From: Longispora albida DSM 44784
GTDB lineage: Bacteria; Actinomycetota; Actinomycetes; Mycobacteriales; Micromonosporaceae
DNA length: 64,000 nt
Assembly: GCF_000379825.1 (NCBI RefSeq)
Contig: NZ_KB903818.1
Location: forward strand, 38,247-102,246
Reading direction: 5' to 3'
Part shown: positions 16,968 through 28,436 of the stretch, one piece after another
Layout: each line of letters starts with the position of its first letter
Numbering within the stretch: the stretch's first letter is position 1
The notes under the pieces: generated by a model
What the model was told of the DNA's origin: nothing
What the model saw: the letters and a program-made list of their open reading frames with translations, nothing else
Databases searched by the model: none
Translations under genes and position numbers: made by a program

Positions 16968-19430
16968 CTACAGAATGGCCCACGGCTGCTGCCAGTTAAC
17001 CGAGTTCCACAACGCCTTCGGGCCGGAATACTTTCCGGTCTGGGCGGGGCTGATCCTGAACAAGGCGCTGGTGCTGTCGTCGTACTTGTAGAGCAGCACG
17101 ATGTCAGCCCGCCCGGTCTTCGTGGTGTAGTTCCCGGCCCGGATAGCCCGGGTACCGGCACCCCACACAGCGCCATCCCAGATAGTGCTCAGTTCGGTGA
17201 ACGTACCGCCGTCGCCAGCGGCCAGTGAGAACACGGTGACGTGCCCCTTGCCGTAGTCGTAGAACAACGTGAGATCGGTCTTTCCATCACCCGCGAAGTT
17301 CCCGGCCTGGACGAACTTGGTGCCGCCGCCCCAGTGGGGCGCGTTCCACCGCTGCGCGATCTTGCCGCCATCGAGGGTGAACACGGCGACATGACTCCCG
17401 CCGTAGCTGTAGAACAGCGCGAGGTCGGACTTGCCGTCGCCGTTGAAGTCCCCGGCCGTCATCGACTGCGTACCGCCGCCCCACTGCGGGGCATTCCACT
17501 GCTGCTTGAACCCGCCAAGCGAGCCGTCGGCGTTGCCGTTGAGCGTGAAGACCGAGACGTGGCTGCCGCCGTAGCTGTAGAACAGCGCCAGGTCAGCCCG
17601 GCCGTCGCCGTTGAAGTCGCCGGTCGAGACGTACTTCGTGCCGGTGCCCCAGTACGGAGCCTCCCAGCGCAGCTTCGGCTCGTCGAACTTCCCGGTCGCC
17701 TTGTTGAAGGCGAAGGTGTAAAACCCGGCGTAGCCGTTGGTGCGCTGGAAGAGGATGCCGAGTTCCGGAGTGCCGTTGCCGTCGAAGTCCCCGGCGGTGA
17801 GGTGCATGGCGGAAGCGTTCCAGCAATACGCCAGCCACGCTGGTTCCAGCGCCGGAGTGATCGTGCCATCGGATCCCTTGTGGAGGAACCATCCCTCCCC
17901 GCGAGTCTGGGACTCCCAGGTCAGGAGGTCGTCATGGCCGTCACCGTCGAAGTCGGCCTCGACCTGGCTCGTGTCGGGGGTGAAGCGGACGGGCACCGAG
18001 GTGAGGGCTGGGACATAGACGAGCTGGCTCTGCTTCACCGGTGTGACTGGCTGGCCGGGCAGGGTGAGCGTCAGTTCCACAACGTTCATGCCGGGGTAGC
18101 CGAAGCGGTGCGTAACCGGCTTCAGCACGCCCTTCACCCACCGGCCGGTCACGGGTGGCAGGTCGATCAGCTCGGTCTCGACCGCGCCATCGCTCCACGT
18201 GTACGTCGCCTGGGCCTTGATGCCGCCCCACGACGAGGAGTAGGTGATGTCCTTCCACACGGCCGTCAGCCCGTCCGGCGTATCGGCGGCGGACAGCTCC
18301 GGCCCGTTCACCCTGATCTCTGGGTAGCTCTCGTAGGCACCCCGGTCGTGCACGCTTGGACCCGGGTTGCTCTTTCCAGGGTTGCGGATCCGCCGGCGTC
18401 CGTCGAAGTCGACAGCGAGCTGCCCCGGCGCGCCGGCGTCAGCGGAGTCCACCAGTTCGATCGGCGTGAAGGACATGCCCTCCCGCTCGGCGATGGTCAT
18501 GTTCTCGGAGACGTCGGCCGTGCCCTGCCCGGTGGCGCTGTGGAACCCGGCCAGGGTCAGGTAGTCGGTGCCGCCCCAGCGGTAGAGCAGCTTGGTGCCG
18601 TCAGCCAGGCCGAACGCCGAGTAATTGATCTTCGTGCTCGCCGTGGCGCCTGCGGCCACCTCGACCACCGGATGGACTGACGCGCCGCCGGCGTACCGGG
18701 GCAGGAAGTAGTTGTTCGTGAACCGGGTGTCGGCTGCACCACCCGACACCAGCACTCCGGAGTGCTCGCGCTTCATCGTGTTACTGGTGATTACGGTGCG
18801 GACAGCCCCGCTGACGGTCAGCGTCGGGACGGCAGCGGGCTGCCCGGGGCGCCACGAACCCGTCATGAGGTTGGTGGACAGGACGACGTCGCTGGCGCCG
18901 GTACCGACAGTCACCGCGTTGTAGAGCCGGCTGCGCTGGATGGTGATCCGGCTCGCGTTCGAGATGTCCAGGACCGAGAAGTCGAAGGCACCGCGCTCGA
19001 ACAGGAGCGAGTTCGTACCAGCCAGGCTGAGCGAAGCCGGGGCCTTGCTCTCGTCGGCGAACCGGAGCCCGGCGAACTGCACGTCGTGCAGTCCCTGAGC
19101 GAACGTGACCTTGTAACCCACCGGCGGGAGGATGTTCACGACGCTCGTCGCCTCGAACCGGATCGGAGCTTCCGGGGTGCCCGACCGGCCGAACGTCAGC
19201 CCCTCGCTGTAGATCTCGGACGAGATGTGCACCGTCTGTCCGGGCTGGACGACATCTGCCGCCTTCTGGATCGTGCAGAACGGCCGCCACTGCTCACCGG
19301 TACCGGTGTCGGAGCAGTTGCCAGACCTGTTGACGTACAGAATGGGTTCGACGGCCTGCGCGTGTGCCGCAACCGGCGCGAGGCCGGCGGCGAGTACGGC
19401 AGCGGCCATCGAGAACCTGAGCGTTCTCAT
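16968..19430 (-). CDS. Secreted beta-helix and FG-GAP/VCBS repeat protein (paralog 2)
   Basis: An 820-residue exported protein. The signal peptide ends near VAAHAQA. Residues about 35-360 carry right-handed parallel beta-helix-like repeats, about 380-480 a PKD/Ig-like region, and from about 490 to the end at least six FG-GAP/VCBS units with calcium-binding loops such as DFDGDGHDD, DFNGDGRAD and DFNGDGKSD. The last unit (NYTTKTGRAD) has lost its standard loop. The layout suggests a surface or secreted carbohydrate-binding protein; no catalytic site is seen. It is the clear paralog of the gene upstream, most similar in the signal peptide and FG-GAP half. AGGTG precedes the ATG at 19430. Confidence 0.85.
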   Translation of the reverse strand: MRTLRFSMAAAVLAAGLAPVAAHAQAVEPILYVNRSGNCSDTGTGEQWRPFCTIQKAADVVQPGQTVHISSEIYSEGLTFGRSGTPEAPIRFEATSVVNILPPVGYKVTFAQGLHDVQFAGLRFADESKAPASLSLAGTNSLLFERGAFDFSVLDISNASRITIQRSRLYNAVTVGTGASDVVLSTNLMTGSWRPGQPAAVPTLTVSGAVRTVITSNTMKREHSGVLVSGGAADTRFTNNYFLPRYAGGASVHPVVEVAAGATASTKINYSAFGLADGTKLLYRWGGTDYLTLAGFHSATGQGTADVSENMTIAEREGMSFTPIELVDSADAGAPGQLAVDFDGRRRIRNPGKSNPGPSVHDRGAYESYPEIRVNGPELSAADTPDGLTAVWKDITYSSSWGGIKAQATYTWSDGAVETELIDLPPVTGRWVKGVLKPVTHRFGYPGMNVVELTLTLPGQPVTPVKQSQLVYVPALTSVPVRFTPDTSQVEADFDGDGHDDLLTWESQTRGEGWFLHKGSDGTITPALEPAWLAYCWNASAMHLTAGDFDGNGTPELGILFQRTNGYAGFYTFAFNKATGKFDEPKLRWEAPYWGTGTKYVSTGDFNGDGRADLALFYSYGGSHVSVFTLNGNADGSLGGFKQQWNAPQWGGGTQSMTAGDFNGDGKSDLALFYSYGGSHVAVFTLDGGKIAQRWNAPHWGGGTKFVQAGNFAGDGKTDLTLFYDYGKGHVTVFSLAAGDGGTFTELSTIWDGAVWGAGTRAIRAGNYTTKTGRADIVLLYKYDDSTSALFRISPAQTGKYSGPKALWNSVNWQQPWAIL

Positions 19431-19505
19431 AGCACCTGACCCCGTGAGTACCTGTAAACGCACTGACGATAGGGATCACGGATCACAGGGAGATCACGGA
19501 AACGG

Positions 19506-19542
19506 CACCGGCCGCCGTCCCGGTGCGGGACGACGGCCGGTG
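19506..19542 (-). terminator. Terminator after the upstream FG-GAP gene
   Basis: An imperfect 17-bp hairpin (CACCGGCCG and CGTCCCG paired with CGGGACG and CGGCCGGTG, one mismatch) with a 3-base loop, 14 bases after the stop of the 19556-22048 gene. It separates the two paralogs. Confidence 0.75.
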
Positions 19543-19555
19543 TTCGTGCGGCTGG

Positions 19556-22048
19556 CTACACGCCGGTCTTGATCTGCTCGTTCTCGGCGACTGCCCAGTT
19601 GACCCACGGGACGCCGTAGCTGGAGTCCGGGCTGAGCATCATGAGGTTCCACAGCCCGTTGCCGTAGTTGTAGAGCATCACGAAGTCGGAGCGCCCGCCT
19701 GGCGTGGAGTAGTTGCCCGCCATGACGAAGCGGGTTCCCGTCCCCCACTGCGCGTTGTTCCAGAGGGTGCCGAGCCCGTTGAGCGTGCTCCCCGCGTCCG
19801 TCGCCGTCAGCGAGAACGCGGTGACGTGGCTGTTGCCGTAGTCGTAGAACAGCACGAGGTCGGTCTTCTTGTCGGCGGAGAAGTTGCCCGCCTGGACGAA
19901 CTTCGTGCCCGCACCCCAGTACGGCGCGTTCCACCGGGTCGTCAGCTTGTCGAGCTTGCCGGAGGTGCCGGGTTCGAGCGTGAAGACCGCGACGTGGCTG
20001 CCGCCGTAGGAGTAGAAGAGCGCGAGTTCCGACTTGCCGTCGCCGTTGAAGTCACCGGCCGCGAGCTGCTGGGTGCCGCTGCCCCAGTACGGGGCCTCCC
20101 ACTGCTGCGTGAAACCGGTCAGCGAGCCGTCGGCGTTGCCGTTGAGCGTGAACACGGCGACCTTGGACGCGTCGTACTGGTAGTACAGCGCCAGGTCGGT
20201 CTTCCCGTCGCCGTTGAAGTCGCCGGCGGAGACGTACCTGGTGCCGGTGCCCCAGTACGGGGCATCCCAGCGCAGTACCGGCTGGTCGAACCTGCCGGTG
20301 CCGGCGTTGTAGGACAACGTGTAGAACGCGGTGTGCCCGCTGGGCTGTCCGAAGAGGATGCCCAGCTCGGCCTTCCCGTCGCCGTTGAAGTCACCGGCCG
20401 TGATCTGCCGGACCCGGCCGTACCACTGCATCCCGCCGGTCCACGCTTCCTTGGTCTCGGTCAGCGCACCGCCCTGCCGCGCCTTCAGCAGCCGGACCTG
20501 GAACGCGTTCGGCAGGTCCTCCCAGAGCGCGATGTCGTCACGGCCGTCGCCGTCGAAGTCCGCCTTGAGCTGGCTGCCGTCGGCCTTGTACGGCGACGGG
20601 GGTAGCGTCGTGTCAGCCGCCGGGGCGGAGAACTGGCTCATCAGGTTGGTGAAGGGGTACTCGGGGTCCGGAATGCCGTCGATCGAGAACTCGACGCTGG
20701 TCTGGTAGAGCCCCGGCACCTGGTACCGGTGCACGGCCCCGGGCATGGCCAGTTCCTGGCTGTTGTGGCCAGCGGCCAGCGGCGGCAGGTCGGCGTGGGT
20801 CTTCGACGTGGTGCCGTCGCCCCAGTGGAAGGTGGCTGTGACCCGGGCCGCGCCCCATTCCGCACGGACACGCACTCCGCCCCACTGGCCTGTCATACGG
20901 TCGGCGGAACTGACGGGGCCGAAGTTGCCCGTGTTCCACGGCAGGTAGGCGTACCGCTCGACGGCGCCCCGGTCGTGGAAGCTCGGGTCGGCGACGGCCT
21001 TGCTCGGGAACCGGAGCCGCTTGTTGCCCCTGATGTCGGTGTCGAGCTGGCCGGGCGCCGTGGCGTCCGCGGAGTCGACCAGCTCGATCGGCAGGTTGTT
21101 GCTGGCCCGGGGCACGCTGTCCGACACGTTCTCGGTGAGGTCCGCGGCGCCCTGGCCGGTGGCCGTCTGGAAGGCCGCGATCGTCCCGTAGCTGGTGCCG
21201 CCCCAGCTGTACAGGACGGCGGGCTTGTTGTACGTGCCGAACGCGCTGTGGCTGGCCGTCGTGGTGGCGGTGCTCGTTGCGGCCACCTCGACCAGTGGCT
21301 TGCTGGGATCCTGCGAGTACGGGCCGAAGTAGTTGTTGGTCAGCCGGGTACCGGTCGACCCTCCGGTGACCAGCACCCCGCCCGGCGAGGCGTGGATCGT
21401 GTTGCTGGTGACCGCCGTCCCGGTCGCGCCGTCGAGCACGATGGCCGAGGAGACACCCGCAGGGGTGTACTGGCCGCGCACCCGGTTCGTGGACAGGATC
21501 GTGTCGGTGGCCTTGCCGACCCGGATGCCCCGCTCCGCGAAGGTCCGCTGGATGGTGACCCTGCTGCCGTCGGCCACGTCGAGGGGGACGTCGGCGTACG
21601 AGCGGTCGAGGGTGACGGACTGGGTGCCCGCGAAGCTGATCGGGTTCGACCCGCCGGCGTGGAGCCCGTTGACCTGCACGTCGTGCAGACCAGGCTCGAA
21701 CCGCACCGCCGTCCCGCCGGACCCCGCGATGTAGAACGTCATGTACGGCTCGTCGCCGTCCACTGTGAACCTGATCGGCGCCTCAGGCGTGCCCGACCGG
21801 GTGAACAGCACGCTCTGGTACGAGGGAATGGTGGATTTGATCCGGACTGTCTGCCCGGGCTGAACCACGTACGCGGCCGACTGGACCTGGCAGAACGGCT
21901 GCTCCTGCGTTCCGGGCCCGCCGTCCGCGCAGTTGCTGGCCGTGTTGTCGACGTAGAGGGTGGATCCGGCTGCCTGCGCGTGTGCTGTGGCTGGCACCAG
22001 GCCAGTGGCGAGAACGGCAGCGGCCATCGACATTCTGAGTGCTCTCAT
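19556..22048 (-). CDS. Secreted beta-helix and FG-GAP/VCBS repeat protein (paralog 1)
   Basis: An 830-residue exported protein with a signal peptide ending near TAHAQA, nearly identical to that of its neighbour. The N-terminal half is rich in Thr, Ser and Asn repeats typical of parallel beta-helices (residues 35-370); a PKD-like segment with FHWGDGTT follows; from about 500 there are FG-GAP loops DFDGDGRDD, DFNGDGKAE, DFNGDGKTD, DFNGDGKSE, then the looser NFSADKKTD and NYSTPGGRSD. Extracellular carbohydrate or matrix binding is inferred. Each paralog has its own terminator, so they are a tandem duplication with separate transcription. The ATG at 22048 was chosen because it opens the signal peptide. 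Confidence 0.85.
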   Translation of the reverse strand: MRALRMSMAAAVLATGLVPATAHAQAAGSTLYVDNTASNCADGGPGTQEQPFCQVQSAAYVVQPGQTVRIKSTIPSYQSVLFTRSGTPEAPIRFTVDGDEPYMTFYIAGSGGTAVRFEPGLHDVQVNGLHAGGSNPISFAGTQSVTLDRSYADVPLDVADGSRVTIQRTFAERGIRVGKATDTILSTNRVRGQYTPAGVSSAIVLDGATGTAVTSNTIHASPGGVLVTGGSTGTRLTNNYFGPYSQDPSKPLVEVAATSTATTTASHSAFGTYNKPAVLYSWGGTSYGTIAAFQTATGQGAADLTENVSDSVPRASNNLPIELVDSADATAPGQLDTDIRGNKRLRFPSKAVADPSFHDRGAVERYAYLPWNTGNFGPVSSADRMTGQWGGVRVRAEWGAARVTATFHWGDGTTSKTHADLPPLAAGHNSQELAMPGAVHRYQVPGLYQTSVEFSIDGIPDPEYPFTNLMSQFSAPAADTTLPPSPYKADGSQLKADFDGDGRDDIALWEDLPNAFQVRLLKARQGGALTETKEAWTGGMQWYGRVRQITAGDFNGDGKAELGILFGQPSGHTAFYTLSYNAGTGRFDQPVLRWDAPYWGTGTRYVSAGDFNGDGKTDLALYYQYDASKVAVFTLNGNADGSLTGFTQQWEAPYWGSGTQQLAAGDFNGDGKSELALFYSYGGSHVAVFTLEPGTSGKLDKLTTRWNAPYWGAGTKFVQAGNFSADKKTDLVLFYDYGNSHVTAFSLTATDAGSTLNGLGTLWNNAQWGTGTRFVMAGNYSTPGGRSDFVMLYNYGNGLWNLMMLSPDSSYGVPWVNWAVAENEQIKTGV

Positions 22049-22200
22049 CGCACCTTCGCCCCGTTGAGTGTCGTGCAAATGAGGCGATGATAGAGATCTC
22101 TGATTACATCGCGGTCACGGTAGCGCGAACTACCTGCGAGAACCCGGCCGCGTTTTCCCTGCTGAAAGCCGCAATCCCATCGATCTAGTGTGGACTCTGA

Positions 22201-22944
22201 TCAGGACTGGAGTGCCCCGCCGTCCACATTGAGCCCCTGGCCCGTGACGGCACCGTTGCCCACGCAGTACAGGACGGCGGCCGCCACCTCGTCCACTGTG
22301 ATCAGCTTGCCGGTCGGCTGCTTGCGGGCGAGGAGCTGGCGGGCTTCCTCCGCCGTCCGGCCCGTCTTCTCGGCGATCCCGGCGACGCTCTGCTCCGTCA
22401 TCGGCGTGTCCACGTACCCGGGGCACACGGCGTTCACCGTGACGCCCGTCCTCGCCAGCTCGGCGGCCGCCGACCGGACGAGGCCCAGCACCCCGTGCTT
22501 GGCAGCCGTGTACGCCGCGATGTAGGGCTCGCCCACCTTGCTCGCCACCGAGGCGATCACGACGATCCGGCCGTGTCCCGCCGCCACCATGCCCGGTACG
22601 GCGCGCCGGACGCACCGGAACGGTGCGGTCAGGTTCAGGTCGAGCATGGCCTGCCACTCGTCATCCGTGATCCTGGCGATCGGCGCGGACGAGGCCCCGC
22701 CGGCGTTGGCCACCAGGATCTCCACCGGCCCGAAAGCCGCCTCGACCTTGCCGAACACCTCGTCGACGGCTGTCGTGATGTCGGCGGGTACGACGAGCGT
22801 CTCCCCGGAGCACAGCGCCGCGGTCTCGGCGAGCTCGCCGGCGTTGCGGGCGGTCAGGGCGACCCGGTGCCCCGCGGCGGAGAGGGCGACGGCGACGGCG
22901 CGGCCGATGCCCCGGCCGGCTCCGGTAACCAGACAGGTGGACAT
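22201..22944 (-). CDS. Short-chain dehydrogenase/reductase, FabG-like
   Basis: A 247-residue classical SDR. TGAGRGIG at the N-terminus binds NAD(P), NAG is present in VANAGGASS, the catalytic Ser lies in VIASVAS and YTAAK is the YxxxK pair; CPGYVDTPM follows. FabG-type enzymes reduce 3-oxoacyl groups, but many SDRs of unknown substrate share this pattern. No fatty acid gene adjoins it. TAGGGT lies 6 bases before the ATG and no ribosome site is seen, so the transcript may be leaderless. It diverges from clpB, with 75 bases between. Confidence 0.9.
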   Translation of the reverse strand: MSTCLVTGAGRGIGRAVAVALSAAGHRVALTARNAGELAETAALCSGETLVVPADITTAVDEVFGKVEAAFGPVEILVANAGGASSAPIARITDDEWQAMLDLNLTAPFRCVRRAVPGMVAAGHGRIVVIASVASKVGEPYIAAYTAAKHGVLGLVRSAAAELARTGVTVNAVCPGYVDTPMTEQSVAGIAEKTGRTAEEARQLLARKQPTGKLITVDEVAAAVLYCVGNGAVTGQGLNVDGGALQS

Positions 22945-22996
22945 CAGCTCACCCTAGAACGTCGGAGTGCTCACCGCGAGGGCTTAGCCGGACAGA

Positions 22997-23017
22997 GTTG
23001 AGTCCGCTACGCTCAAC
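22997..23017 (+). promoter_or_regulatory. HAIR operator (HspR site) of clpB
   Basis: GTTGAGT-N7-GCTCAAC, a match to CTTGAGT-N7-ACTCAAG, ending only two bases before the clpB ATG. TACGCT (23008-23013), a likely -10, lies within it, 6 bases before the start codon, so repression and a leaderless start fit together. Confidence 0.85.
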
Positions 23018-23019
23018 TC

Positions 23020-25620
<2,601 letters not shown>

Positions 25621-25673
25621 CGATCCTTCCCGAGGGGGGTCCAACGGCCTGGCTGTGCGGTTACGGTGCTTGC

Positions 25674-26276
25674 ATGACTGAGTTTCCCGCGTTTCCCGCG
25701 CAGCCGGGCCCGGCCCCGAAGGTGCGCCCCGCCGTCGTGACGGTCTCCTCCGCGCTGCTGGTCGCGTTCGTCGCCCTGCTGCTCGTGAACACGGTGGCCG
25801 CACTGGTGGGCACGACCGACGCCGTCAACCAGACGATGGAGGACGCCTACAAGGACATCCCGAACGGCGACGCCGCGCTCGACCTGGTGAAGGCGATCCA
25901 GGTCGTCTCGCTGATCCTGAACCTGGTGGCGGCGCTCGGCTTCCTCGTTCTCGCCTTCTTCAACCTCAAGGGCTCCAACGGTTCCCGGATCACCACGTGG
26001 GTCCTGGCCGGCATCGGTACCCTGTGCTGCGCCTGTGGCATCTTCGGTGCCGCGGCCGGTGGCGGCTTCGGTGGCGACGAGGCTTCGAAGGCCGCCGCTG
26101 AGCGGGTCGCCGAGGCGTACCCGTCCTGGTACCAGCCGGTGACGATGGGCGCGATGGTGCTCGGCCTGCTCTGCCTGATCGGCGCGATCATCACGCTGGC
26201 GCTCCCCGCAGCCAACGACTACTTCCGCAAGACCCCGCCGGAGCCGCAGTTCATCCCGCCGGGCCAGCAGTTCTAA
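25674..26276 (+). CDS. Four-helix membrane protein, unknown function
   Basis: A 200-residue protein with a Pro-rich cytoplasmic N-terminus (residues 1-17), then about four membrane helices and a Pro-rich tail. A loop between helices has TMEDAYKDIPNGD. I do not recognise a family; similar small proteins of this kind are common in actinomycetes. TACGGT lies 6 bases before the ATG with no ribosome site. The gene follows clpB by 53 bases but probably has its own promoter. Confidence 0.75.
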   Translation: MTEFPAFPAQPGPAPKVRPAVVTVSSALLVAFVALLLVNTVAALVGTTDAVNQTMEDAYKDIPNGDAALDLVKAIQVVSLILNLVAALGFLVLAFFNLKGSNGSRITTWVLAGIGTLCCACGIFGAAAGGGFGGDEASKAAAERVAEAYPSWYQPVTMGAMVLGLLCLIGAIITLALPAANDYFRKTPPEPQFIPPGQQF

Positions 26277-26308
26277 ATATCCCGATCCGGGAAGTACTAG
26301 TAAGTAAC

Positions 26309-26341
26309 CAGTGGGCACGCTACCTTGGGGCGTGCCCACTG
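26309..26341. repeat. Perfect 11-bp inverted repeat over a promoter and start codon
   Basis: CAGTGGGCACG (26309-26319) and CGTGCCCACTG (26331-26341) with an 11-base loop. The loop holds a likely -10, TACCTT, and the right arm holds the GTG start of the SDR. This could be an operator for an autoregulator or a hairpin limiting initiation. Confidence 0.8.
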
Positions 26342-27111
26342 CTCTTGTCACCGGCGCCACGGCCGGCATCGGCGCCGAGTTCGCCCGGCAGCTCGCGGCC
26401 GGCCGGTATGACCTGGTTCTCGTCGCCAGGGACGCGGCCCGGCTGGAGGCGTTCGCGGCAGACCTCAGGGGACAGTACACAGTCGATGTTGAGGTTCTGC
26501 CCGCTGACCTGGCATCCGAGCAGGGGCTGACAGTAGTGGCCGACCGGGTCGCACAGGGTGTTGACCTGCTGGTCAACAATGCCGGCATCGGCCTGAACAC
26601 CGCCTTCACGAAGGTGGACTACGCCGAGGAGCAGCGCCTCCTGCGGCTGAACGTCGAGGCGGTCCTCCGCCTGACCCACGCCGCGCTGCCCGTCATGGTC
26701 GAACGCGGCTCCGGAGATGTGATCAACGTTTCGTCCGTGGCCGGCTTCGGCGTGCTGGCGCCCGGCTCGACCTACTCGGCCAGCAAGGCCTGGGTGACCA
26801 ACTTCAGCCAGTCGATCGCCTTGTCCGTGCGCAAGAGGGGCGTCCGGGTCATGGCGCTGTGCCCGGGCTTCACGCACACCGAGTTCCACGACCGGGCCGG
26901 GATCTCGAAGAAGGGCCAGCCGGGCTGGCTGTGGCTGTCCGCAGTCGACGTTGTCCGCGACGGCCTGCGCGACCTGCGCCGGGGCAAACTCGTTTCGATA
27001 CCGAGCGTGAAGTACAAGTTCTCGGTCCTGCTGCTCCGCCACCTGCCGTCGACTCTCATGTATCGCCTGGCAGGGGACACCCGGGGGAAGGGCCGTCAGG
27101 CGGGTACGTAA
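26332..27111 (+). CDS. Short-chain dehydrogenase/reductase
   Basis: A 259-residue SDR with TGATAGIG at the N-terminus, NNAGIG, catalytic Ser in VSSVAG and YSASK. It belongs to the longer SDRs with a C-terminal hydrophobic stretch. The substrate is unknown. I chose the GTG at 26332 because MPTALVTG is the usual start of the fold and TACCTT lies 5 bases upstream; the GTG at 26311 would add seven residues and lies in the inverted repeat. The stop overlaps the likely -10 of pyrE. Confidence 0.85.
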   Translation: MPTALVTGATAGIGAEFARQLAAGRYDLVLVARDAARLEAFAADLRGQYTVDVEVLPADLASEQGLTVVADRVAQGVDLLVNNAGIGLNTAFTKVDYAEEQRLLRLNVEAVLRLTHAALPVMVERGSGDVINVSSVAGFGVLAPGSTYSASKAWVTNFSQSIALSVRKRGVRVMALCPGFTHTEFHDRAGISKKGQPGWLWLSAVDVVRDGLRDLRRGKLVSIPSVKYKFSVLLLRHLPSTLMYRLAGDTRGKGRQAGT

Positions 27112-27121
27112 GCTCGTCACT

Positions 27122-27646
27122 ATGACCGACCGTGACGACCTGCTGAAGCTGATCAAGGATCTGGCCGTCGTGCACGGCAAGGTGGTGTTGTCCTCCGGCC
27201 TGGAGTCCGACTACTACCTCGACCTGCGCCGGATCTCCCTGCACTCCGCCGCCGGCCCGCTGGTGGGCAGGGTGCTGCGTGAGCTGACCGCCGACTGGGA
27301 CTACGACGCCGTCGGCGGCCTGACCCTCGGCGCCGACCCGGTCGCCAGCGCCGTGATGCACGCGCCGGGCCGGCCGGTCGACGCTTTCGTCGTCCGCAAG
27401 GAGACCAAGAAGCACGGCATGCAGCAGCGGATCGAGGGCCCGTCGATCAAGGGCCGCCGCGTCCTGATCGTCGAGGACACCTCGACCACCGGCAACAGCC
27501 CGATGACCGCCGTCGAGGCCGCCCGCGAGGCAGGCGCCGAAGTGGTGGGTGTTGTGGTGATTGTGGACCGGGGCGCGACGACGGTCCGTGAGGCCGGCTT
27601 GCCGTACCGGTTCGCTTACCGCCTGGAAGAGCTGGGCTTGTCCTGA
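27122..27646 (+). CDS. pyrE: Orotate phosphoribosyltransferase
   Basis: A 174-residue PyrE that joins orotate and PRPP to make OMP, the fifth step of pyrimidine synthesis. The PRPP loop reads VLIVEDTSTTGNS, and RKETKKHG is the family's flexible catalytic loop. The length is typical. TAAGCT lies 7 bases before the ATG with no ribosome site, so the start is probably leaderless. Other pyrimidine genes are not nearby. Confidence 0.95.
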   Translation: MTDRDDLLKLIKDLAVVHGKVVLSSGLESDYYLDLRRISLHSAAGPLVGRVLRELTADWDYDAVGGLTLGADPVASAVMHAPGRPVDAFVVRKETKKHGMQQRIEGPSIKGRRVLIVEDTSTTGNSPMTAVEAAREAGAEVVGVVVIVDRGATTVREAGLPYRFAYRLEELGLS

Positions 27647-27821
27647 TCCGCTGGCACTTGCCCCGGATCGGTGGTTTACGATGTTTCCTGAGAGCTAGGC
27701 CGTCAACCTATCGGCTGACAATCGTTAGCCATGACGGTGGGCGTGAGCCGACACACAGGGCCGAGGAGCGCTGCACGTGGCATCCTTCTACGGGAAGCCG
27801 CTGATCCGGACTTGTAAATAT

Positions 27822-27837
27822 CTATTCGATTCAATAG
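27822..27837. promoter_or_regulatory. Possible ArsR-type operator
   Basis: CTATT-N6-AATAG in an unusually AT-rich stretch 14 bases upstream of the ArsR regulator. ArsR/SmtB proteins bind AT-rich imperfect inverted repeats at their own promoters, so autoregulation is likely. Confidence 0.5.
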
Positions 27838-27850
27838 TAGTGTTGGAAGG

Positions 27851-28228
27851 ATGAGGTACGTGGGTGCCGCCGTGGCCGAGAAAATGATGCCGAACCTGTC
27901 GCCGCTGACCGGTGAGCCGATGGAGCGTGCCGACGCCGAGCGCCTGGCCGGCGTGCTGAAGGCGCTCGCCGACCCGGCCCGGCTGCGGCTGCTGAGCCTG
28001 ATCCAGTCCTCGCCGGACGGTGAGGCCTGCGTCTGCGACCTGACTGCTCCGCTGGGCCTGAGCCAGCCGACCGTGTCCCACCACCTGCGCATTCTCACCG
28101 AGGCTCAGCTCCTCGAGCGTGAGAAGCGGGGCGTGTGGGCCTTCTACCGGCTCGTGCCGTCCGCCATCGGCGCGGTCGCAGAGCTGCTCACCCCGCCGCG
28201 CAAGCGTGGCGGCCGCAAGACCCGCTAG
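27851..28228 (+). CDS. ArsR/SmtB-family transcriptional regulator
   Basis: A 125-residue winged-helix repressor. The helix-turn-helix reads PLGLSQPTVSHHLRILTEAQL. ACVCDL in the region of helix 3 is the thiol metal-binding motif of ArsR-type sensors (arsenite, cadmium or lead), so metal sensing is plausible. No metal exporter or reductase follows, since the gene ends in a strong terminator, so its targets may be elsewhere. The start is uncertain: GGAAGG is too close to the ATG at 27851 and better placed for the GTG at 27860. Confidence 0.85.
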   Translation: MRYVGAAVAEKMMPNLSPLTGEPMERADAERLAGVLKALADPARLRLLSLIQSSPDGEACVCDLTAPLGLSQPTVSHHLRILTEAQLLEREKRGVWAFYRLVPSAIGAVAELLTPPRKRGGRKTR

Positions 28229-28317
28229 CCTGCCTGCGCCCGCCGTCCTGACTGCCCGCACAGCCAGACGGCACCGAGACGCGGCACCACAGCGGCAAGG
28301 CAGCAACGCACGACAGT

Positions 28318-28351
28318 AAGAAGGGGCACCCGTCATCGGGTGCCCCTTCTT
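28318..28351 (+). terminator. Strong Rho-independent terminator after arsR
   Basis: A 15-bp perfect stem, AAGAAGGGGCACCCG and its complement, a 4-base loop TCAT and a T-tract. Confidence 0.92.
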
Positions 28352-28402
28352 TTTCCTACGTGCCGTAGGCCTTGCCGTTGCCGTGCGTTTGCGGCCGGCG
28401 AC

Positions 28403-28421
28403 CGTCCGAATAGCTCGGACG
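28403..28421 (-). terminator. Terminator after dedA
   Basis: CGTCCGA and TCGGACG form a 7-bp stem with a 5-base loop about 16 bases beyond the dedA stop. Confidence 0.5.
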
Positions 28422-28436
28422 TTTCTCTGACAATTC

